A program made the translations under genes and the position numbers. The notes below the pieces were generated by a model that saw nothing but the letters and a program-made list of their open reading frames with translations, ran no database searches and was not told where the DNA came from. From Acidimicrobiia bacterium (lineage in GTDB: Bacteria > Actinomycetota > Acidimicrobiia > Spongiisociales > UBA5794), in contig JALSQW010000056.1 in assembly GCA_026985095.1 (NCBI GenBank), positions 195,144 through 259,143 of the forward strand: a stretch of 64,000 bases of DNA, written 5' to 3'. Below, piece after piece: positions 15,441 to 27,670 of this stretch (position 1 is its first letter; each line of letters opens with the position of its first letter).

Positions 15441-18269
15441 ATGCCAGCCGACAAGATCGTCGTCAAAGGTGCGCGAGAGCACAACCTGAAGGGACTCGAT
15501 CTCGAGCTTCCGAGGGAGAAGCTCATCGTGTTCACGGGCCTGTCCGGCTCCGGCAAGTCGTCGCTGGCGTTCGACACCATCTACGCCGAGGGTCAACGCC
15601 GCTACGTCGAGAGCCTCTCGGCATACGCCCGGCAGTTCCTCGGCCAGATGGACAAGCCGGATGTCGACTTCATCGATGGCCTGTCGCCGGCGATCTCCAT
15701 CGATCAGAAGACCGCAGGCCGGAACCCGCGCTCGACGGTCGGCACGGTCACCGAGATCCACGACTACCTGCGGTTGCTCTACGCCCGGATCGGCGTCCCG
15801 CACTGCCCCAACGACGGCAGCCCCGTCGCCCGTCAGACGCCCCAGCAGATCGTCGACAAGATCCTGGAGCTGGAGGAGGGCACCCGGTTCCTCGTCCTGG
15901 CCCCCGTGATCCGCGGGAGGAAGGGCGAGTACGAGGCGCTGCTCAAGGACCTCGCCAAGCAGGGGTTCTCACGGGCACGGATCGACGGGGAGGTCCGCGA
16001 CCTGACCGAGGACATCAAGCTCGATCGCTACTTCCAGCACACGATCGAGGTGGTCGTCGATCGGCTCGTCCGGAAGGACGGGATCGAGCGGCGCCTGACC
16101 GATTCCCTGGAGACCGCGTTGCATCTGGCCGAGGGGATCGCCCACATCGACATCGTCGACGGGCCCACCCTCGCCTTCAGCCAGGACTTCGCCTGCCCCG
16201 AATGCGGACTGTCGTTCCAGGAGCTGCAGCCGAGGAACTTCTCGTTCAACTCTCCCTACGGGGCATGTCCCGACTGCAGCGGCCTCGGGACGCGGTACTC
16301 GGTCGATCCGGACCTCATCGTTCGCCATCCGGATCGGTCGCTGGCCGCAGGAGCGATCACGCCGTGGACGGGCCGCCACCGGACGACCTACTACCAGCGG
16401 CTCATCAAGGCCGTGGCGGAGGCGGAGGGTATCGACATGACGGTCCCGTGGAAGGACCTCCCCGACGCCCACCGAACCATGATCCTGTATGGGACCGGGA
16501 CCGACTCCAGCTACACCATCTCGTACACCAACCGATTCGGTCGAGAACGACGCTACGACGCCACCTACGAGGGGGCCGTACCGTGGCTGGAACGCCGCTA
16601 CGCCGACGCCGAATCGGACGGGGCGAGGGACTCGTACCAGCAGTACATGCGGGAGGTTCCCTGTGACTCCTGCGGCGGAGGCCGTCTCAACCCGATCTCG
16701 TTGGCGGTCACCGTCGCCGGGCGGACGATCTTCGAGATCTCGTCGGTGTCGCTCAAGGAGACCCGAGCGTTCCTCGATGAGCTCCGGCTCGACGAGCGTG
16801 AGGCGATGATCGCCGAGCGGGTCGTCAAGGAGATCCGGTCGCGCCTCGAGTTTCTCATCGACGTCGGTCTCGATTACCTGACGTTGATGCGGTCGGCGGC
16901 GACGCTCGCCGGAGGCGAGGCGCAACGGATCCGGCTCGCCACCCAGGTCGGCTCAGGCCTCGTCGGTGTCCTGTACATCCTCGATGAGCCGTCGATCGGG
17001 CTGCATCAGCGCGACAACCAGCGCCTCATCGAAACGCTCGTGCGTCTCCGCGACCTCGGCAACACCCTGATCGTGGTCGAACACGATGAGGACACCATCC
17101 GTGTCGCCGACCACATCGTCGACATCGGTCCGGGGGCGGGTGAGCACGGCGGCTCCATCGTGGCGGAAGGGACGCTGGAGGACATCGTCGCCGAACCGGC
17201 CTCGATCACCGGCGACTACCTCTCTGGACGACGGTCGATCGAGGTCCCCGCGACGCGGCGGGTCGGGACGGGCCCCGAGATCGTGGTCCGCGGAGCGACC
17301 GAGAACAACCTGAAGGACATCGACGTGGCCTTCCCTCTGGGGACGTTCGTCTGCGTCACCGGGGTCTCGGGCAGCGGCAAGTCGTCCCTCGTCCAGGACA
17401 TCCTGTCGAACGGCCTCCACGCGGAGCTCCACGGGGCCCGTACGCTCCCCGGCCGCCACCGACGCATCGACGGCCTCGAACACATCGACAAGGTCATCAA
17501 CATCGACCAGTCGCCGATCGGCCGGACCCCTCGCTCCAACCCCGTCACCTATACGAAGGCGTTCGACGCCATCCGGCAGCTCTTCGCCGCGACCCCCGAG
17601 GCGCGGGTCCGCGGCTGGAAGCCGGGGCGGTTCTCGTTCAACGTCGCCGGTGGACGCTGCGAGACCTGCAAGGGCGACGGCACCCTCAAGATCGAGATGC
17701 ATTTCCTTCCCGACATCTACGTGCCGTGCGAGACGTGCAAGGGCAAGCGCTACAACCGGGACACCCTCGAGGTGACGTTCAAGGGCCATTCGATCGCCGA
17801 CGTCCTGGAGATGTCGATCGAGGAGGCCGTCCACTTCTTCGAGAACCAACCCCGGATCGCGCGCATCCTCGGCACCCTCGACGAGGTGGGTCTCGGCTAC
17901 GTGCGTCTGGGACAGCCGGCGACGACGCTGTCGGGCGGCGAAGCCCAGCGTGTGAAGTTGGCGTCGGAGCTCGGGAAGCGGTCCACCGGGAGGACGTTCT
18001 ACATCCTCGACGAGCCGACGACCGGACTTCACTTCGAGGACGTCAAGAAGCTCCTCAGGGTCCTACAGCGTCTGGTGGATTCGGGCAACACGGTGGTGGT
18101 CATCGAGCACAACCTCGACGTCGTCAAGTCGGCGGATTGGGTGATCGACCTCGGCCCCGAAGGCGGAGACGAGGGTGGGCGGGTCGTCGCCGCGGGGACC
18201 CCCGAGCAGGTGGCGGGCGTTCCCGAGTCCTATACGGGCAAGTTCCTGCGTGACGTGCTGTCGGTCTGA
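15441..18269 (+). CDS. uvrA: UvrABC excinuclease subunit A
   Basis: A 942-residue duplicated ABC ATPase that scans for DNA damage. The first half has Walker A GLSGSGKS at residues 33-40 and its signature segment ([12 protein letters not shown]). The second half has Walker A GVSGSGKS and signature [12 protein letters not shown]. Both zinc modules are complete: CPEC...CPDC in the insertion of the first half and CETC...CETC in the second. The ATG at 15441 follows an AAGGGG site and lies downstream of a TACACT -10 box. The 3' end overlaps the convergent membrane-protein gene by 40 bp. Confidence 0.98.
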   Translation: MPADKIVVKGAREHNLKGLDLELPREKLIVFTGLSGSGKSSLAFDTIYAEGQRRYVESLSAYARQFLGQMDKPDVDFIDGLSPAISIDQKTAGRNPRSTVGTVTEIHDYLRLLYARIGVPHCPNDGSPVARQTPQQIVDKILELEEGTRFLVLAPVIRGRKGEYEALLKDLAKQGFSRARIDGEVRDLTEDIKLDRYFQHTIEVVVDRLVRKDGIERRLTDSLETALHLAEGIAHIDIVDGPTLAFSQDFACPECGLSFQELQPRNFSFNSPYGACPDCSGLGTRYSVDPDLIVRHPDRSLAAGAITPWTGRHRTTYYQRLIKAVAEAEGIDMTVPWKDLPDAHRTMILYGTGTDSSYTISYTNRFGRERRYDATYEGAVPWLERRYADAESDGARDSYQQYMREVPCDSCGGGRLNPISLAVTVAGRTIFEISSVSLKETRAFLDELRLDEREAMIAERVVKEIRSRLEFLIDVGLDYLTLMRSAATLAGGEAQRIRLATQVGSGLVGVLYILDEPSIGLHQRDNQRLIETLVRLRDLGNTLIVVEHDEDTIRVADHIVDIGPGAGEHGGSIVAEGTLEDIVAEPASITGDYLSGRRSIEVPATRRVGTGPEIVVRGATENNLKDIDVAFPLGTFVCVTGVSGSGKSSLVQDILSNGLHAELHGARTLPGRHRRIDGLEHIDKVINIDQSPIGRTPRSNPVTYTKAFDAIRQLFAATPEARVRGWKPGRFSFNVAGGRCETCKGDGTLKIEMHFLPDIYVPCETCKGKRYNRDTLEVTFKGHSIADVLEMSIEEAVHFFENQPRIARILGTLDEVGLGYVRLGQPATTLSGGEAQRVKLASELGKRSTGRTFYILDEPTTGLHFEDVKKLLRVLQRLVDSGNTVVVIEHNLDVVKSADWVIDLGPEGGDEGGRVVAAGTPEQVAGVPESYTGKFLRDVLSV

Positions 18270-19402
18270 CGCCGGAGCCACGCGACGGTGACGACCGCCA
18301 CGGCGACCAGGAGCAGGTTCCGAACGACCACGGCGATCGCCCACCACGGTGACGCAGGGCTCCAGAACATGAGATAGCCGATCGTCAGGGCTGACATGGG
18401 AACCCACAGGCGCAGCACTCGACGGTCGTCGGAGAAGGCCAGCAGCGGCGTCGGCCACAGGAGGAATTGCGCGGACAGCAGCGGGGACCCGAGGAGGACC
18501 GCGACGGTGGCGGTGGCGAGCATGGCCGGGACACCGCCGATCCGGAACGGGCGTCGAACCGCGCCGAGCGCGGCGGCGGCGACGACCGCTCCGATCGCGG
18601 CCTCCAACGCGATGGCCCACGGCCCGACCTCCACATAGCCGGCCCTGGCGTGGGTCGCCAGCGCCAGTGGCTGCCCGGCGAGGTGGCGCCACAGGAGGAT
18701 CAGTGAGCCGGCCACCGTCTCGATGTGGATGCCGGAGAACGATCGTCCGGCACGGAACCCGGGGGTGAGCATCAATGCGACCCACAACCCGACCGTGACG
18801 GCGACGAGCCCCGCGGCGCGGGCCCGGCGACCTTTCCACCACTCCGCCAGGGCGAACACCACGGGCCATCCCTTGGCGAAGATCCCGATGAGCGTGGCGC
18901 CGAAGCCGGCTCGTGTGCGGTCGGCCAGGAACCCCCACAGGGCGATGGCGGCGGCGACCATCGCAACGATGTCGTTGCGGAACAGCACGAGGGGAAGGAG
19001 CGGGAGCACCAGGACGAGCCAGCGACCGACGGCCGCGTCGTGGTCCAGGGACCGCCCGGCGCGATCCACGGCCCATCCTCCGAGCGCGAGCATCCCCACC
19101 GAGACGCCGGCGAAGGTCACCGCCGGGCTCATGCCGCTGGCCGACGAGACGGCGAACGCGAGGGCCATGGGCACGATCGCCAAGGGGAGATGTTCCATGG
19201 TCGCATCGACGTAGGGCAGATGACCCGCGGCGATCTGCGCGATCCGTTCGGGGTAGAGGAACGGATCGCCGGTGAGGACCGACTCGGCGCCGACCGACCT
19301 CGCGGCGATGCCGCCGATGGCCGCGACCACGAAGGCCAGTACCGACCCGGCGGCCAGGGCCAGGCCCCAGTGGGCGGCGAGGCGCCGCAACGGTTCTTGC
19401 AT
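18230..19402 (-). CDS. Polytopic membrane protein, GT87/DUF2029-like
   Basis: A 390-residue protein with about ten transmembrane helices. The first outer loop contains [33 protein letters not shown], the pattern seen in GT87-type polyprenyl-phosphate-mannose-dependent mannosyltransferases of Actinomycetota (Asp and Glu in a loop followed by a helix starting with Pro-Leu). The assignment is by pattern only. The start is the ATG at 19402: a minus-strand TACCTT box lies 8 nt upstream. It is convergent with uvrA, overlapping by 40 bp, and divergent from the methyltransferase gene. Confidence 0.7.
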   Translation of the reverse strand: MQEPLRRLAAHWGLALAAGSVLAFVVAAIGGIAARSVGAESVLTGDPFLYPERIAQIAAGHLPYVDATMEHLPLAIVPMALAFAVSSASGMSPAVTFAGVSVGMLALGGWAVDRAGRSLDHDAAVGRWLVLVLPLLPLVLFRNDIVAMVAAAIALWGFLADRTRAGFGATLIGIFAKGWPVVFALAEWWKGRRARAAGLVAVTVGLWVALMLTPGFRAGRSFSGIHIETVAGSLILLWRHLAGQPLALATHARAGYVEVGPWAIALEAAIGAVVAAAALGAVRRPFRIGGVPAMLATATVAVLLGSPLLSAQFLLWPTPLLAFSDDRRVLRLWVPMSALTIGYLMFWSPASPWWAIAVVVRNLLLVAVAVVTVAWLRRQTDSTSRRNLPV

Positions 19403-19410
19403 CGAGCCAG

Positions 19411-19425
19411 AAGGTAGGGGATGCT
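19411..19425. promoter_or_regulatory. Compact divergent leaderless promoters (membrane protein / methyltransferase)
   Basis: Minus strand: TACCTT (19416-19411), 8 nt from the ATG at 19402. Plus strand: GATGCT (19420-19425), keeping the key A and T positions, 7 nt from the ATG at 19433. The intergenic gap is only 30 bp. Confidence 0.4.
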
Positions 19426-19432
19426 CCCGGGC

Positions 19433-20149
19433 ATGGGAAGCACTCGGCCGATCGACGATTGGGACCCGATCGCTCCGTGGTGGAGGCGGGAGGTGGCCGA
19501 CGATCCCGTCTACACCGACCAGATCCTCCCGATGCTCGAGTCGCTCCTCCCGGCGCCCGAGGGCGTCGTGGTCGATCTCGGATGCGGGGAGGGGCAAGGC
19601 ATGCGTCGGGTCGTCGAGCGAGGCGGCCATCCGGTGGGATGCGATCTGTCTCGGGCGCTTCTCGGTGTCGCTCGTACCGCCGGTCCGGTCGTGCGATGTC
19701 GGCTTCCGGACCTGGGATGGCTCCGCGACGGTGTGGTCGACGTCGCGTACTCGGTGTACGTCCTCGACCTCCTCGGTGATGCCGCCGGCTTCTTCGCCGA
19801 CACGGCGCGGGTCGTCCGGCCCGGTGGTGCGCTGGTGGTGATCATCAACCATCCGGCCTACACGCCGCATGCGGCGGGCCCGATCATCGACGTCGACGGG
19901 GAGGTGCTGTGGCGATGGGGCGCGTACCTCCAGTCGGGGACGAGCCTGCAACCGGCCGGCGGCGACACGGTGATCTTCCATCATCGGTCGATGAGCAGCC
20001 TGCTCACGACGGCGGCCGCGGCGGGATGGTCGCTCGTCGAGATGCGGGAGGAAGGACTCGGTGCCGCCGCCATCGCCAGGGAGCCGGGCTACCGGGGACA
20101 GGAGGGGATCCCTCGCGTGCTCGGCCTGTGCTGGCGTCGCCTGCCGTGA
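19433..20149 (+). CDS. SAM-dependent class I methyltransferase
   Basis: A 238-residue protein with a Rossmann methyltransferase core. Motif I is VVDLGCGEGQGMRRV, the acidic residue after the second strand is in GCDLSRALL, and the post-III segment is ARVVRPGGALVVIINHP. The substrate cannot be deduced; the DWDPIAPWWRREV start and small C-terminal half resemble uncharacterised methyltransferases acting on small molecules. The start is set at ATG 19433 from the -10 spacing; an in-frame ATG at 19421 is the alternative. It is followed by a short uncharacterised gene and then uvrC. Confidence 0.8.
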   Translation: MGSTRPIDDWDPIAPWWRREVADDPVYTDQILPMLESLLPAPEGVVVDLGCGEGQGMRRVVERGGHPVGCDLSRALLGVARTAGPVVRCRLPDLGWLRDGVVDVAYSVYVLDLLGDAAGFFADTARVVRPGGALVVIINHPAYTPHAAGPIIDVDGEVLWRWGAYLQSGTSLQPAGGDTVIFHHRSMSSLLTTAAAAGWSLVEMREEGLGAAAIAREPGYRGQEGIPRVLGLCWRRLP

Positions 20150-20225
20150 CCATCGAGGCTCAAGTGGAGCGTTCGGCGAGCCGATGCAATCACGACGGGT
20201 GGAGGCTCGGAAGCAAGGAGCGACG

Positions 20226-20456
20226 ATGGACAACCAGCATCTCGTGGCATTCGAGTACGGGTCCGGGACGGTCTGGGGTTACGTCGAGGCCGGGTCGCCG
20301 GCCGAGGTGACGGAGTTCCTCCCCGAGGTGGACGTCTACGAGACGGCTCCCGCGTGGATGGACGAGGAGCGCCTCGGAGCGCTCAGACAGGAAGCGGTTC
20401 CGGTGGCGGCGGACGGGTGCCTCGACGAGCTGGTTCAGCGCTACCCACGGTACTGA
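20226..20456 (+). CDS. Small conserved-looking hypothetical protein (76 aa)
   Basis: A 76-residue acidic protein, start ATG with AAGGAG (20215-20220) 5 nt upstream. It has no signal peptide or membrane helix. The sequence reads as a compact alpha/beta fold (LVAFEYGSGTVWGYVEAGS then a PEVDVYETAPAWMDEERL segment), and I do not recognise a family. It sits 42 bp before uvrC. Codon use is like its neighbours and the strong ribosome site supports a real gene. Confidence 0.65.
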   Translation: MDNQHLVAFEYGSGTVWGYVEAGSPAEVTEFLPEVDVYETAPAWMDEERLGALRQEAVPVAADGCLDELVQRYPRY

Positions 20457-20484
20457 GGACCCCTCGATGCCGGCCCGCCGCCGA

Positions 20485-20490
20485 TAGACT
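20485..20490 (+). promoter_or_regulatory. Leaderless -10 box for uvrC
   Basis: TAGACT lies 7 nt before the GTG at 20498, the spacing expected for a transcript that begins at the start codon. No Shine-Dalgarno precedes that GTG, which agrees with a leaderless mRNA. Confidence 0.6.
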
Positions 20491-20497
20491 CGCGTCG

Positions 20498-22348
20498 GTG
20501 CGCAGGCCCGCTCCGTCCGAGATCCCAGATTCGCCGGGCGTCTATCTCTTCCGCGACCGTCACGGAGCCGTCCTCTACGTGGGCAAGGCCAAGTCGCTGC
20601 GGAAGCGCCTCGCGAACTACTTCGCGCGTGATCTGCCCGCCCGCACCGCAGCGATGGTCTCGGCGGCTTCATCGGTGGAGTGGATCCTCACCGATTCGGA
20701 GGTCGGCGCGATCATGGTCGAGTACTCGCTCATCCAGGAACACAAGCCGCGTTTCAACATCCGTCTGCGAGACGACAAGAGCTTCCCGTATCTCGCGATC
20801 ACGAGGAACCAGCGATGGCCCAGGGCGATGGTCGTGCGTGGCAAGCGGAGGAAGGGCGTGGAGTACTTCGGCCCCTACGCCCACGCCTACGCGATCCGCC
20901 AGACCCTCGATCATCTGTTGCGCACGTTCCCGGTCCGGACCTGCACGGACGCCAAGTTCTCCCGCCACGAGGCTCAGGGGCGGCCGTGTCTGCTCTTCCA
21001 CATCGAACGCTGCTCGGGCCCGTGTGTCGGTGAGGTCGCGGCCGACGACTACGCGCGTTTCGTCGATGGCCTGGCAGGGTTCCTCTCGGGCGACTCCCAA
21101 CCGGTCATCGATCGCCTCGAGACCGAGATGCGCGGCGCCGCCGACGCCGAGGAGTTCGAGCGTGCCGCTCGGCTCCGCGACCAGCTCGCCGCCGTTCGCA
21201 GGGCGACCGAGACCCAGGAACTGGTCACCGAGCGGCCGGAGGACTTCGATGTGATCGCCGTCCACGGCGACGATCTCGAATCGTCTCTCATCGTCCTCAA
21301 TGTTCGCCGAGGACGGGTCACGGGTCGCATGACGAGGGTCGTCGACCGCGTCGAGGACGTGACGGACGCCGGGCTCGTCGAGACCATGGTGCTCCAGTTG
21401 TACGGGAGGGACCGGCCTCCACCCCTCGTGCTCGTTCCAACGCTTCCGAACGACCCGGCACTGTGGGAGGCGTGGCTCGGGGAGCGGCGGGGCGCCAAGG
21501 TCGAGCTCCGAGTCCCGCGCCGAGGCCCGAAGCGACGCATCATGGAGACGGCCGGGCGGAACGCCGCCGACGAGTTCTCTCGACACCGGCTCCGCCGCAA
21601 CGCCGATCACAACGCGAGGGCTCGTGCGCTCAACAGCCTGCAGGAGGCGCTCGGGCTCCCGGAGTCGCCGCTGCGGATCGAATGCTTCGACGTCTCGACC
21701 ATCCAGGGCCGTGACACGGTGGCGTCGATGGTGGTCTTCGAGGACGCGCTCCCGCGACGGTCCGACTACCGACGCTTCAAGATCAAGACGGTGTCCGGAC
21801 AGGACGACTTCGCGTCGATGGAGGAGGCCGTCCGGCGGCGCTTCATGGCGTACCTCGCCGAGCGGGATCTTCCGGTCGATCGACGGGGGCGCTTCTCTTA
21901 CCCGCCGTCGTTGGTCGTGATCGATGGTGGCGCCGGTCAGCTCGGACGGGCCGTCGCGGTCCTCGAGGAGCTGGATCTCGACATCCCGGTCATCGGGCTC
22001 GCGAAACGACTGGAGGAGGTGTATCTCCCCGGCGTCCCCGACCCGGTGGTCATCCCTCGAGGAGAAGAGGCGCTCTACCTCCTCCAGCAGGTGCGGGACG
22101 AGGCGCATCGCTTCGCCATCGGCTACCACCGCACGCTCCGCGGGAAGCGGATGGCCGCGTCCGTCCTCGACGACGTGCCGGGCATCGGCGAGCAGCGGAA
22201 GAAGGCGCTCCTGCGGCGTTTCGGTTCGGTCAAGCGGATCCGTCAGGCCACCGTCACCGAGCTCGCCGACGTCGTGCCGGGGACCGTCGCCGAGGAGCTG
22301 TACGCTTCGTTGCACGGCGGCCGACGGGCCGAAGAGGAGGTCGGATGA
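20498..22348 (+). CDS. uvrC: UvrABC excinuclease subunit C
   Basis: A 616-residue dual nuclease making the 3' and 5' incisions of nucleotide excision repair. It has an N-terminal GIY-YIG domain (SPGVYLFRDRHGAVLYVGKAKSLRKRL), a Cys region (C...C..CSGPCVG), a UVR domain (MRGAADAEEFERAARLRDQL), an RNase H-like endonuclease domain with IECFDVSTIQG and VVIDGGAGQL, and C-terminal tandem HhH motifs (LDDVPGIGEQRKKALLRRFG). The GTG start is set by the TAGACT box; a longer frame upstream would overlap the preceding gene. It overlaps rapZ by 4 bp. Confidence 0.97.
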   Translation: MRRPAPSEIPDSPGVYLFRDRHGAVLYVGKAKSLRKRLANYFARDLPARTAAMVSAASSVEWILTDSEVGAIMVEYSLIQEHKPRFNIRLRDDKSFPYLAITRNQRWPRAMVVRGKRRKGVEYFGPYAHAYAIRQTLDHLLRTFPVRTCTDAKFSRHEAQGRPCLLFHIERCSGPCVGEVAADDYARFVDGLAGFLSGDSQPVIDRLETEMRGAADAEEFERAARLRDQLAAVRRATETQELVTERPEDFDVIAVHGDDLESSLIVLNVRRGRVTGRMTRVVDRVEDVTDAGLVETMVLQLYGRDRPPPLVLVPTLPNDPALWEAWLGERRGAKVELRVPRRGPKRRIMETAGRNAADEFSRHRLRRNADHNARARALNSLQEALGLPESPLRIECFDVSTIQGRDTVASMVVFEDALPRRSDYRRFKIKTVSGQDDFASMEEAVRRRFMAYLAERDLPVDRRGRFSYPPSLVVIDGGAGQLGRAVAVLEELDLDIPVIGLAKRLEEVYLPGVPDPVVIPRGEEALYLLQQVRDEAHRFAIGYHRTLRGKRMAASVLDDVPGIGEQRKKALLRRFGSVKRIRQATVTELADVVPGTVAEELYASLHGGRRAEEEVG

Positions 22349-23212
22349 GCGAAGCGTCCCATGTGGTGATCGTCACCGGACTCTCCGGCGCCGGCCGGTC
22401 CCAGGCGGCGAAGGTCCTCGAGGACGTCGGCTACTTCGTCATCGACAACATCCCGCCTGCGGTGGTCGGAACGGTCGTCGACCACGCCGGCGCCGGTGTC
22501 ACACGGTCGCATGTGGCCTTGGTGATCGACAGCCGGGGTGGCTTGACCGCCGAGGATCTCGAGTCCGTGCTCCTCGGTCTCCACGGTCGCGGGTTCCGTA
22601 CGACCGTCCTCTATCTCGACGCGGACGATGCCACGTTGATCCGACGCTACGAGGAGGCACGGCGCCCGCATCCCGCCGACGGTGCCACCCTGGCGGAGTC
22701 GATCGCCGCCGAGCGCGCCGCCTTCGAAGCGATCAGGGGCGCGGCGGACGTCATCGTGGACACGTCGGACCTCAACGTGCATCAGCTCCGAGGTCGCCTT
22801 CGGGAAGCCTTCGCCACGGCATCGACCGACGCCACGATGCGGGTCGACGTGACGTCCTTCGGGTTCAAGCGAGGGGTGCCGCGGGTCGTCGATCTGCTTC
22901 TCGACGCCCGGTTCCTTCCCAACCCACACTGGGAACCCGAACTGAGACCACTCACGGGGCTCGACGCACCCGTGCGGGAGTTCGTGCTCGGCCAGGACGA
23001 CGCCGTCGAGTTCATGGGCAAGATCGAGGATCTCCTCGATTTCTTGGTGCCTCGCTATCAGGCCGAAGGCAAGTCGTACCTGACCGTCGGCGTGGGATGC
23101 ACCGGCGGGCGCCATCGCTCGGTCGCGATCGCAGAGGCGATCGGGGAGCACCTCGCGGAGCGGGGCATCGAGGTCACGGTGCATCATCGCGATGCGGGGG
23201 TGGAGACGGACG

Positions 23213-23229
<17 letters not shown>
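22345..23229 (+). CDS. rapZ: RNase adapter / nucleotide-binding protein RapZ (YvcJ)
   Basis: A 294-residue protein. The P-loop is GLSGAGRS at residues 12-19, with Arg in place of the usual Lys, as is frequent in actinobacterial RapZ. The DNIPP and DTSDLNVHQLR motifs are present, as is the C-terminal domain with GCTGGRHRSVAIAE, which binds small phosphorylated ligands in the Escherichia coli protein. In E. coli RapZ controls amino-sugar synthesis through sRNA decay; in Actinomycetota its role is less clear. It sits in the conserved uvrC-rapZ-yvcK order, overlapping uvrC by 4 bp and yvcK by 17 bp. Confidence 0.94.
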
Positions 23230-25305
<2,076 letters not shown>

Positions 25306-25306
25306 G

Positions 25307-26488
25307 GTGCGGGTCCCGACCCTCGACGATCTGGATGTCGCGGGCCGGACCGTTCTCGTGCGGTCCGATCTCAACGTGCCGCTGCGCGACGGCGTCGTCG
25401 AGGACGATTTCCGGATCCGAGCGTCGTTGCCGACGATCCGTGAGCTCCGCGCCGAAGCCGAGCGGGTCGTGGTGTGCTCGCATCTCGGACGGCCCCATGG
25501 TGTCGATCCGGAGCTGAGCATGCGTCCGGTCGGCGAACGGCTGGCCGACCTGGGCGGATTCGGCGTGGTGCAGGCTCCGGGTGTCGTCGGGGCCCAGGTG
25601 GCCGCCACCATCGCCGAGGCGCCTCCAGGCGCGGTGGTCCTCCTGGAGAACACGAGGTTCGAGCCGGGCGAGACCAGCAACGATCCCGCCTTGGCCGGCG
25701 CGTTGGCGTCTCTGGCCGACCGTTTCGTCAACGACGCCTTCGGTACGGCCCACCGGTCGCATGCGTCGACCGTCGGCGTCGCCGAGCGCCTCCCGTCGGC
25801 CGCAGGCCGTCTCCTCCAGGCCGAGTTGGAGGCGTTCTCGCGGCTGCTCGAGCAGCCGGCACAGCCCTATGTGGTGGTCATGGGCGGCGCCAAGGTCTCC
25901 GACAAGCTGGGGGTCATCCGGTCGCTACTTCCCAAGGTCGACCTGATGTTGATCGGTGGGGGGATGTGTTTCACGCTGCTGGAGGCCGGCGGCTACGAGG
26001 TTGGGAACTCGCTGGTGGAGGAGTCGAAGATCGAGGAGGTCAAGGAGCTCCTCGAGGGGCCGGGGGGATCCAAGATCGTGCTTCCCGCCGACATCGTGGT
26101 GGCGGATCGTTTCGCCGCCGACGCCGAACGGGCGGTGGTGCCGGGGACGGCGATCCCCGAGGGTTGGATGGGGCTCGACATCGGCCCCGAGACGGTGCGT
26201 CGTTTCGGTGGGGTGATCCGGTCCGCCGAGAGCGTCTTTTGGAACGGACCGATGGGGGTCTTCGAGTGGGAACCGTTCCGGGCGGGGACCGCGGGTGTGG
26301 CGGAGGCGGTCGCCGAGTGCGACGGGTACACGGTCGTCGGGGGCGGTGATTCGGTGGCGGCCCTCCGGATGCTGGGTCGCGAACGCGACGTGTCGCATCT
26401 GTCCACCGGCGGGGGAGCGGGACTGGCGATGTTGGAGGGTCGGACGTTGCCGGCGGTGGCGGCACTCGAGAGATGGAGCACATCATGA
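25307..26488 (+). CDS. pgk: Phosphoglycerate kinase
   Basis: A 393-residue glycolytic kinase that makes ATP from 1,3-bisphosphoglycerate. It shows the N-terminal substrate motif VLVRSDLNVPL, the basic patch (CSHLGRPHG, ENTRFEPGE, HRSHAST) and the C-terminal nucleotide loop (VGGGDSVAALR ... STGGGAGLAMLEG). It starts with GTG one base after the gap stop codon and ends with a 4-bp overlap with tpiA (ATGA). Length and motif set are standard. Confidence 0.97.
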   Translation: MRVPTLDDLDVAGRTVLVRSDLNVPLRDGVVEDDFRIRASLPTIRELRAEAERVVVCSHLGRPHGVDPELSMRPVGERLADLGGFGVVQAPGVVGAQVAATIAEAPPGAVVLLENTRFEPGETSNDPALAGALASLADRFVNDAFGTAHRSHASTVGVAERLPSAAGRLLQAELEAFSRLLEQPAQPYVVVMGGAKVSDKLGVIRSLLPKVDLMLIGGGMCFTLLEAGGYEVGNSLVEESKIEEVKELLEGPGGSKIVLPADIVVADRFAADAERAVVPGTAIPEGWMGLDIGPETVRRFGGVIRSAESVFWNGPMGVFEWEPFRAGTAGVAEAVAECDGYTVVGGGDSVAALRMLGRERDVSHLSTGGGAGLAMLEGRTLPAVAALERWSTS

Positions 26489-27249
26489 GGAAGACGCTGA
26501 TCGCAGGGAATTGGAAGATGCACAAGACCCATCTGGAGGCGATCCAGGTGGTCCAGAAGCTGAGCTATCGGCTGGATCCCGGGGACTACGAGCGGGTCGA
26601 GGTGGTGGTGGCGCCGCCGTTCACCGCCCTCCGGTCGGTGCAGACGGTGATCGAGGCCGACCACCTCCTCATCCGTCTCGGCGCACAGAACGTCCATTGG
26701 AAGGACGAGGGCGCGTTCACCGGGGAGATCGCCCCGCGGATGCTCCAGAGCCTGTCGGTGTCGTACGTCATCGTGGGTCACTCCGAGCGGCGGGAGATCT
26801 TCGGGGAGACCGACGAATGGGTGAACCGCAAGGCCAAGGCGGTCCTCGCCCATGGGATGGTCCCGATCGTGTGCGTGGGCGAGACCGAAGCCGAGCGGGA
26901 CGAGGGCGTGAGCGAGGAGAAGGTCCGGCGCCAGGTGCGGGCCGGTCTCGCCGGCCTGGACCCGGAGGCGGTGGCGGGGTCGGTGGTGGCCTACGAACCC
27001 ATCTGGGCGATCGGTACGGGCCGGACCGCGTCCGCCGACGACGCCGGCGCGATGGCCGCGCTGATCCGCGAGACGATCGCGGCGCAATGGAGTGAGGCGG
27101 CGGAGCGGATCAGGATCCTGTACGGGGGGTCGGTGAACCCCGGCAACATCGCGGGGCTGATGGCCAAGCGCGACATCGATGGGGCTCTCGTCGGTGGCGC
27201 GTCCCTCGATCCCGACACCTTCGCGTCGGTGATCCGCTACTGGATGTGA
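26485..27249 (+). CDS. tpiA: Triosephosphate isomerase
   Basis: A 254-residue TIM-barrel enzyme interconverting dihydroxyacetone phosphate and glyceraldehyde-3-phosphate. Catalytic elements are all present: Lys in AGNWKMHKT, His in VIVGHSERRE and Glu in VVAYEPIWAIGTG; the phosphate-binding ILYGGSVNPGN follows. The ATG at 26485 overlaps the pgk stop codon by 4 bp and is preferred to the in-frame ATG at 26473, which lies within pgk. Confidence 0.97.
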   Translation: MRKTLIAGNWKMHKTHLEAIQVVQKLSYRLDPGDYERVEVVVAPPFTALRSVQTVIEADHLLIRLGAQNVHWKDEGAFTGEIAPRMLQSLSVSYVIVGHSERREIFGETDEWVNRKAKAVLAHGMVPIVCVGETEAERDEGVSEEKVRRQVRAGLAGLDPEAVAGSVVAYEPIWAIGTGRTASADDAGAMAALIRETIAAQWSEAAERIRILYGGSVNPGNIAGLMAKRDIDGALVGGASLDPDTFASVIRYWM

Positions 27250-27250
27250 C

Positions 27251-27670
27251 GTGGCGGCCGACGACGAGGCTGGGGCGATGCGGCATGCGGTGTCGGCGCG
27301 GTTCGTCGTGACTCGACGCGTTCCGTGGAGCGGCGACGCCTTCCGGGACCACGTCGACGACGTCGTCGTGGGGCTTCGTCGGCTGGAGGGCGTGTCGGAG
27401 ATCGTCGTGGGGGTGGACCTGGCGACGGGGCGGACGGAGCTGGAGCTCGTCGGGGTGATGCCGCCAGAGGGGGCCGAAGAGAAGCTGCGTCGGGGGATCG
27501 GGTCGGCGATCCGCGGTGCCGGGGCGATGCACTCGGGTCTGCTTCCCCTCGTCGACGAGGCGCGCCTGAAACCCGAGGTGGCCGGCCAATGGGCCGGACT
27601 GCGGGTCCCGAGGTGGCAGCTGCATTCGTTGAGCGTCAGCGATGAACAACGCGAGGAAGGGGACGGGTGA
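27251..27670 (+). CDS. Hypothetical protein inside the glycolytic operon (139 aa)
   Basis: A 139-residue protein that I do not recognise. It starts with GTG one base after the tpiA stop, and its stop codon overlaps the gpmA ATG (TGATG), so it is locked into the operon. There is no signal peptide or membrane helix. The sequence looks like an alternating alpha/beta ferredoxin-like fold ([33 protein letters not shown], then helical). A role tied to glycolysis is a guess from position only. Confidence 0.72.
   Translation: MAADDEAGAMRHAVSARFVVTRRVPWSGDAFRDHVDDVVVGLRRLEGVSEIVVGVDLATGRTELELVGVMPPEGAEEKLRRGIGSAIRGAGAMHSGLLPLVDEARLKPEVAGQWAGLRVPRWQLHSLSVSDEQREEGDG

Noticed and set aside
13292-15580. 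762-codon open frame on the minus strand opposite uvrB
   Set aside because: It is the mirror of a perfectly conserved uvrB gene; long antisense frames are expected in high-GC DNA with strong third-position bias. Its composition (Asp/Leu/Val/Gly-rich) has no motif.
20669-22315. 548-codon minus-strand frame opposite uvrC
   Set aside because: Shadow of uvrC, no recognisable domain.
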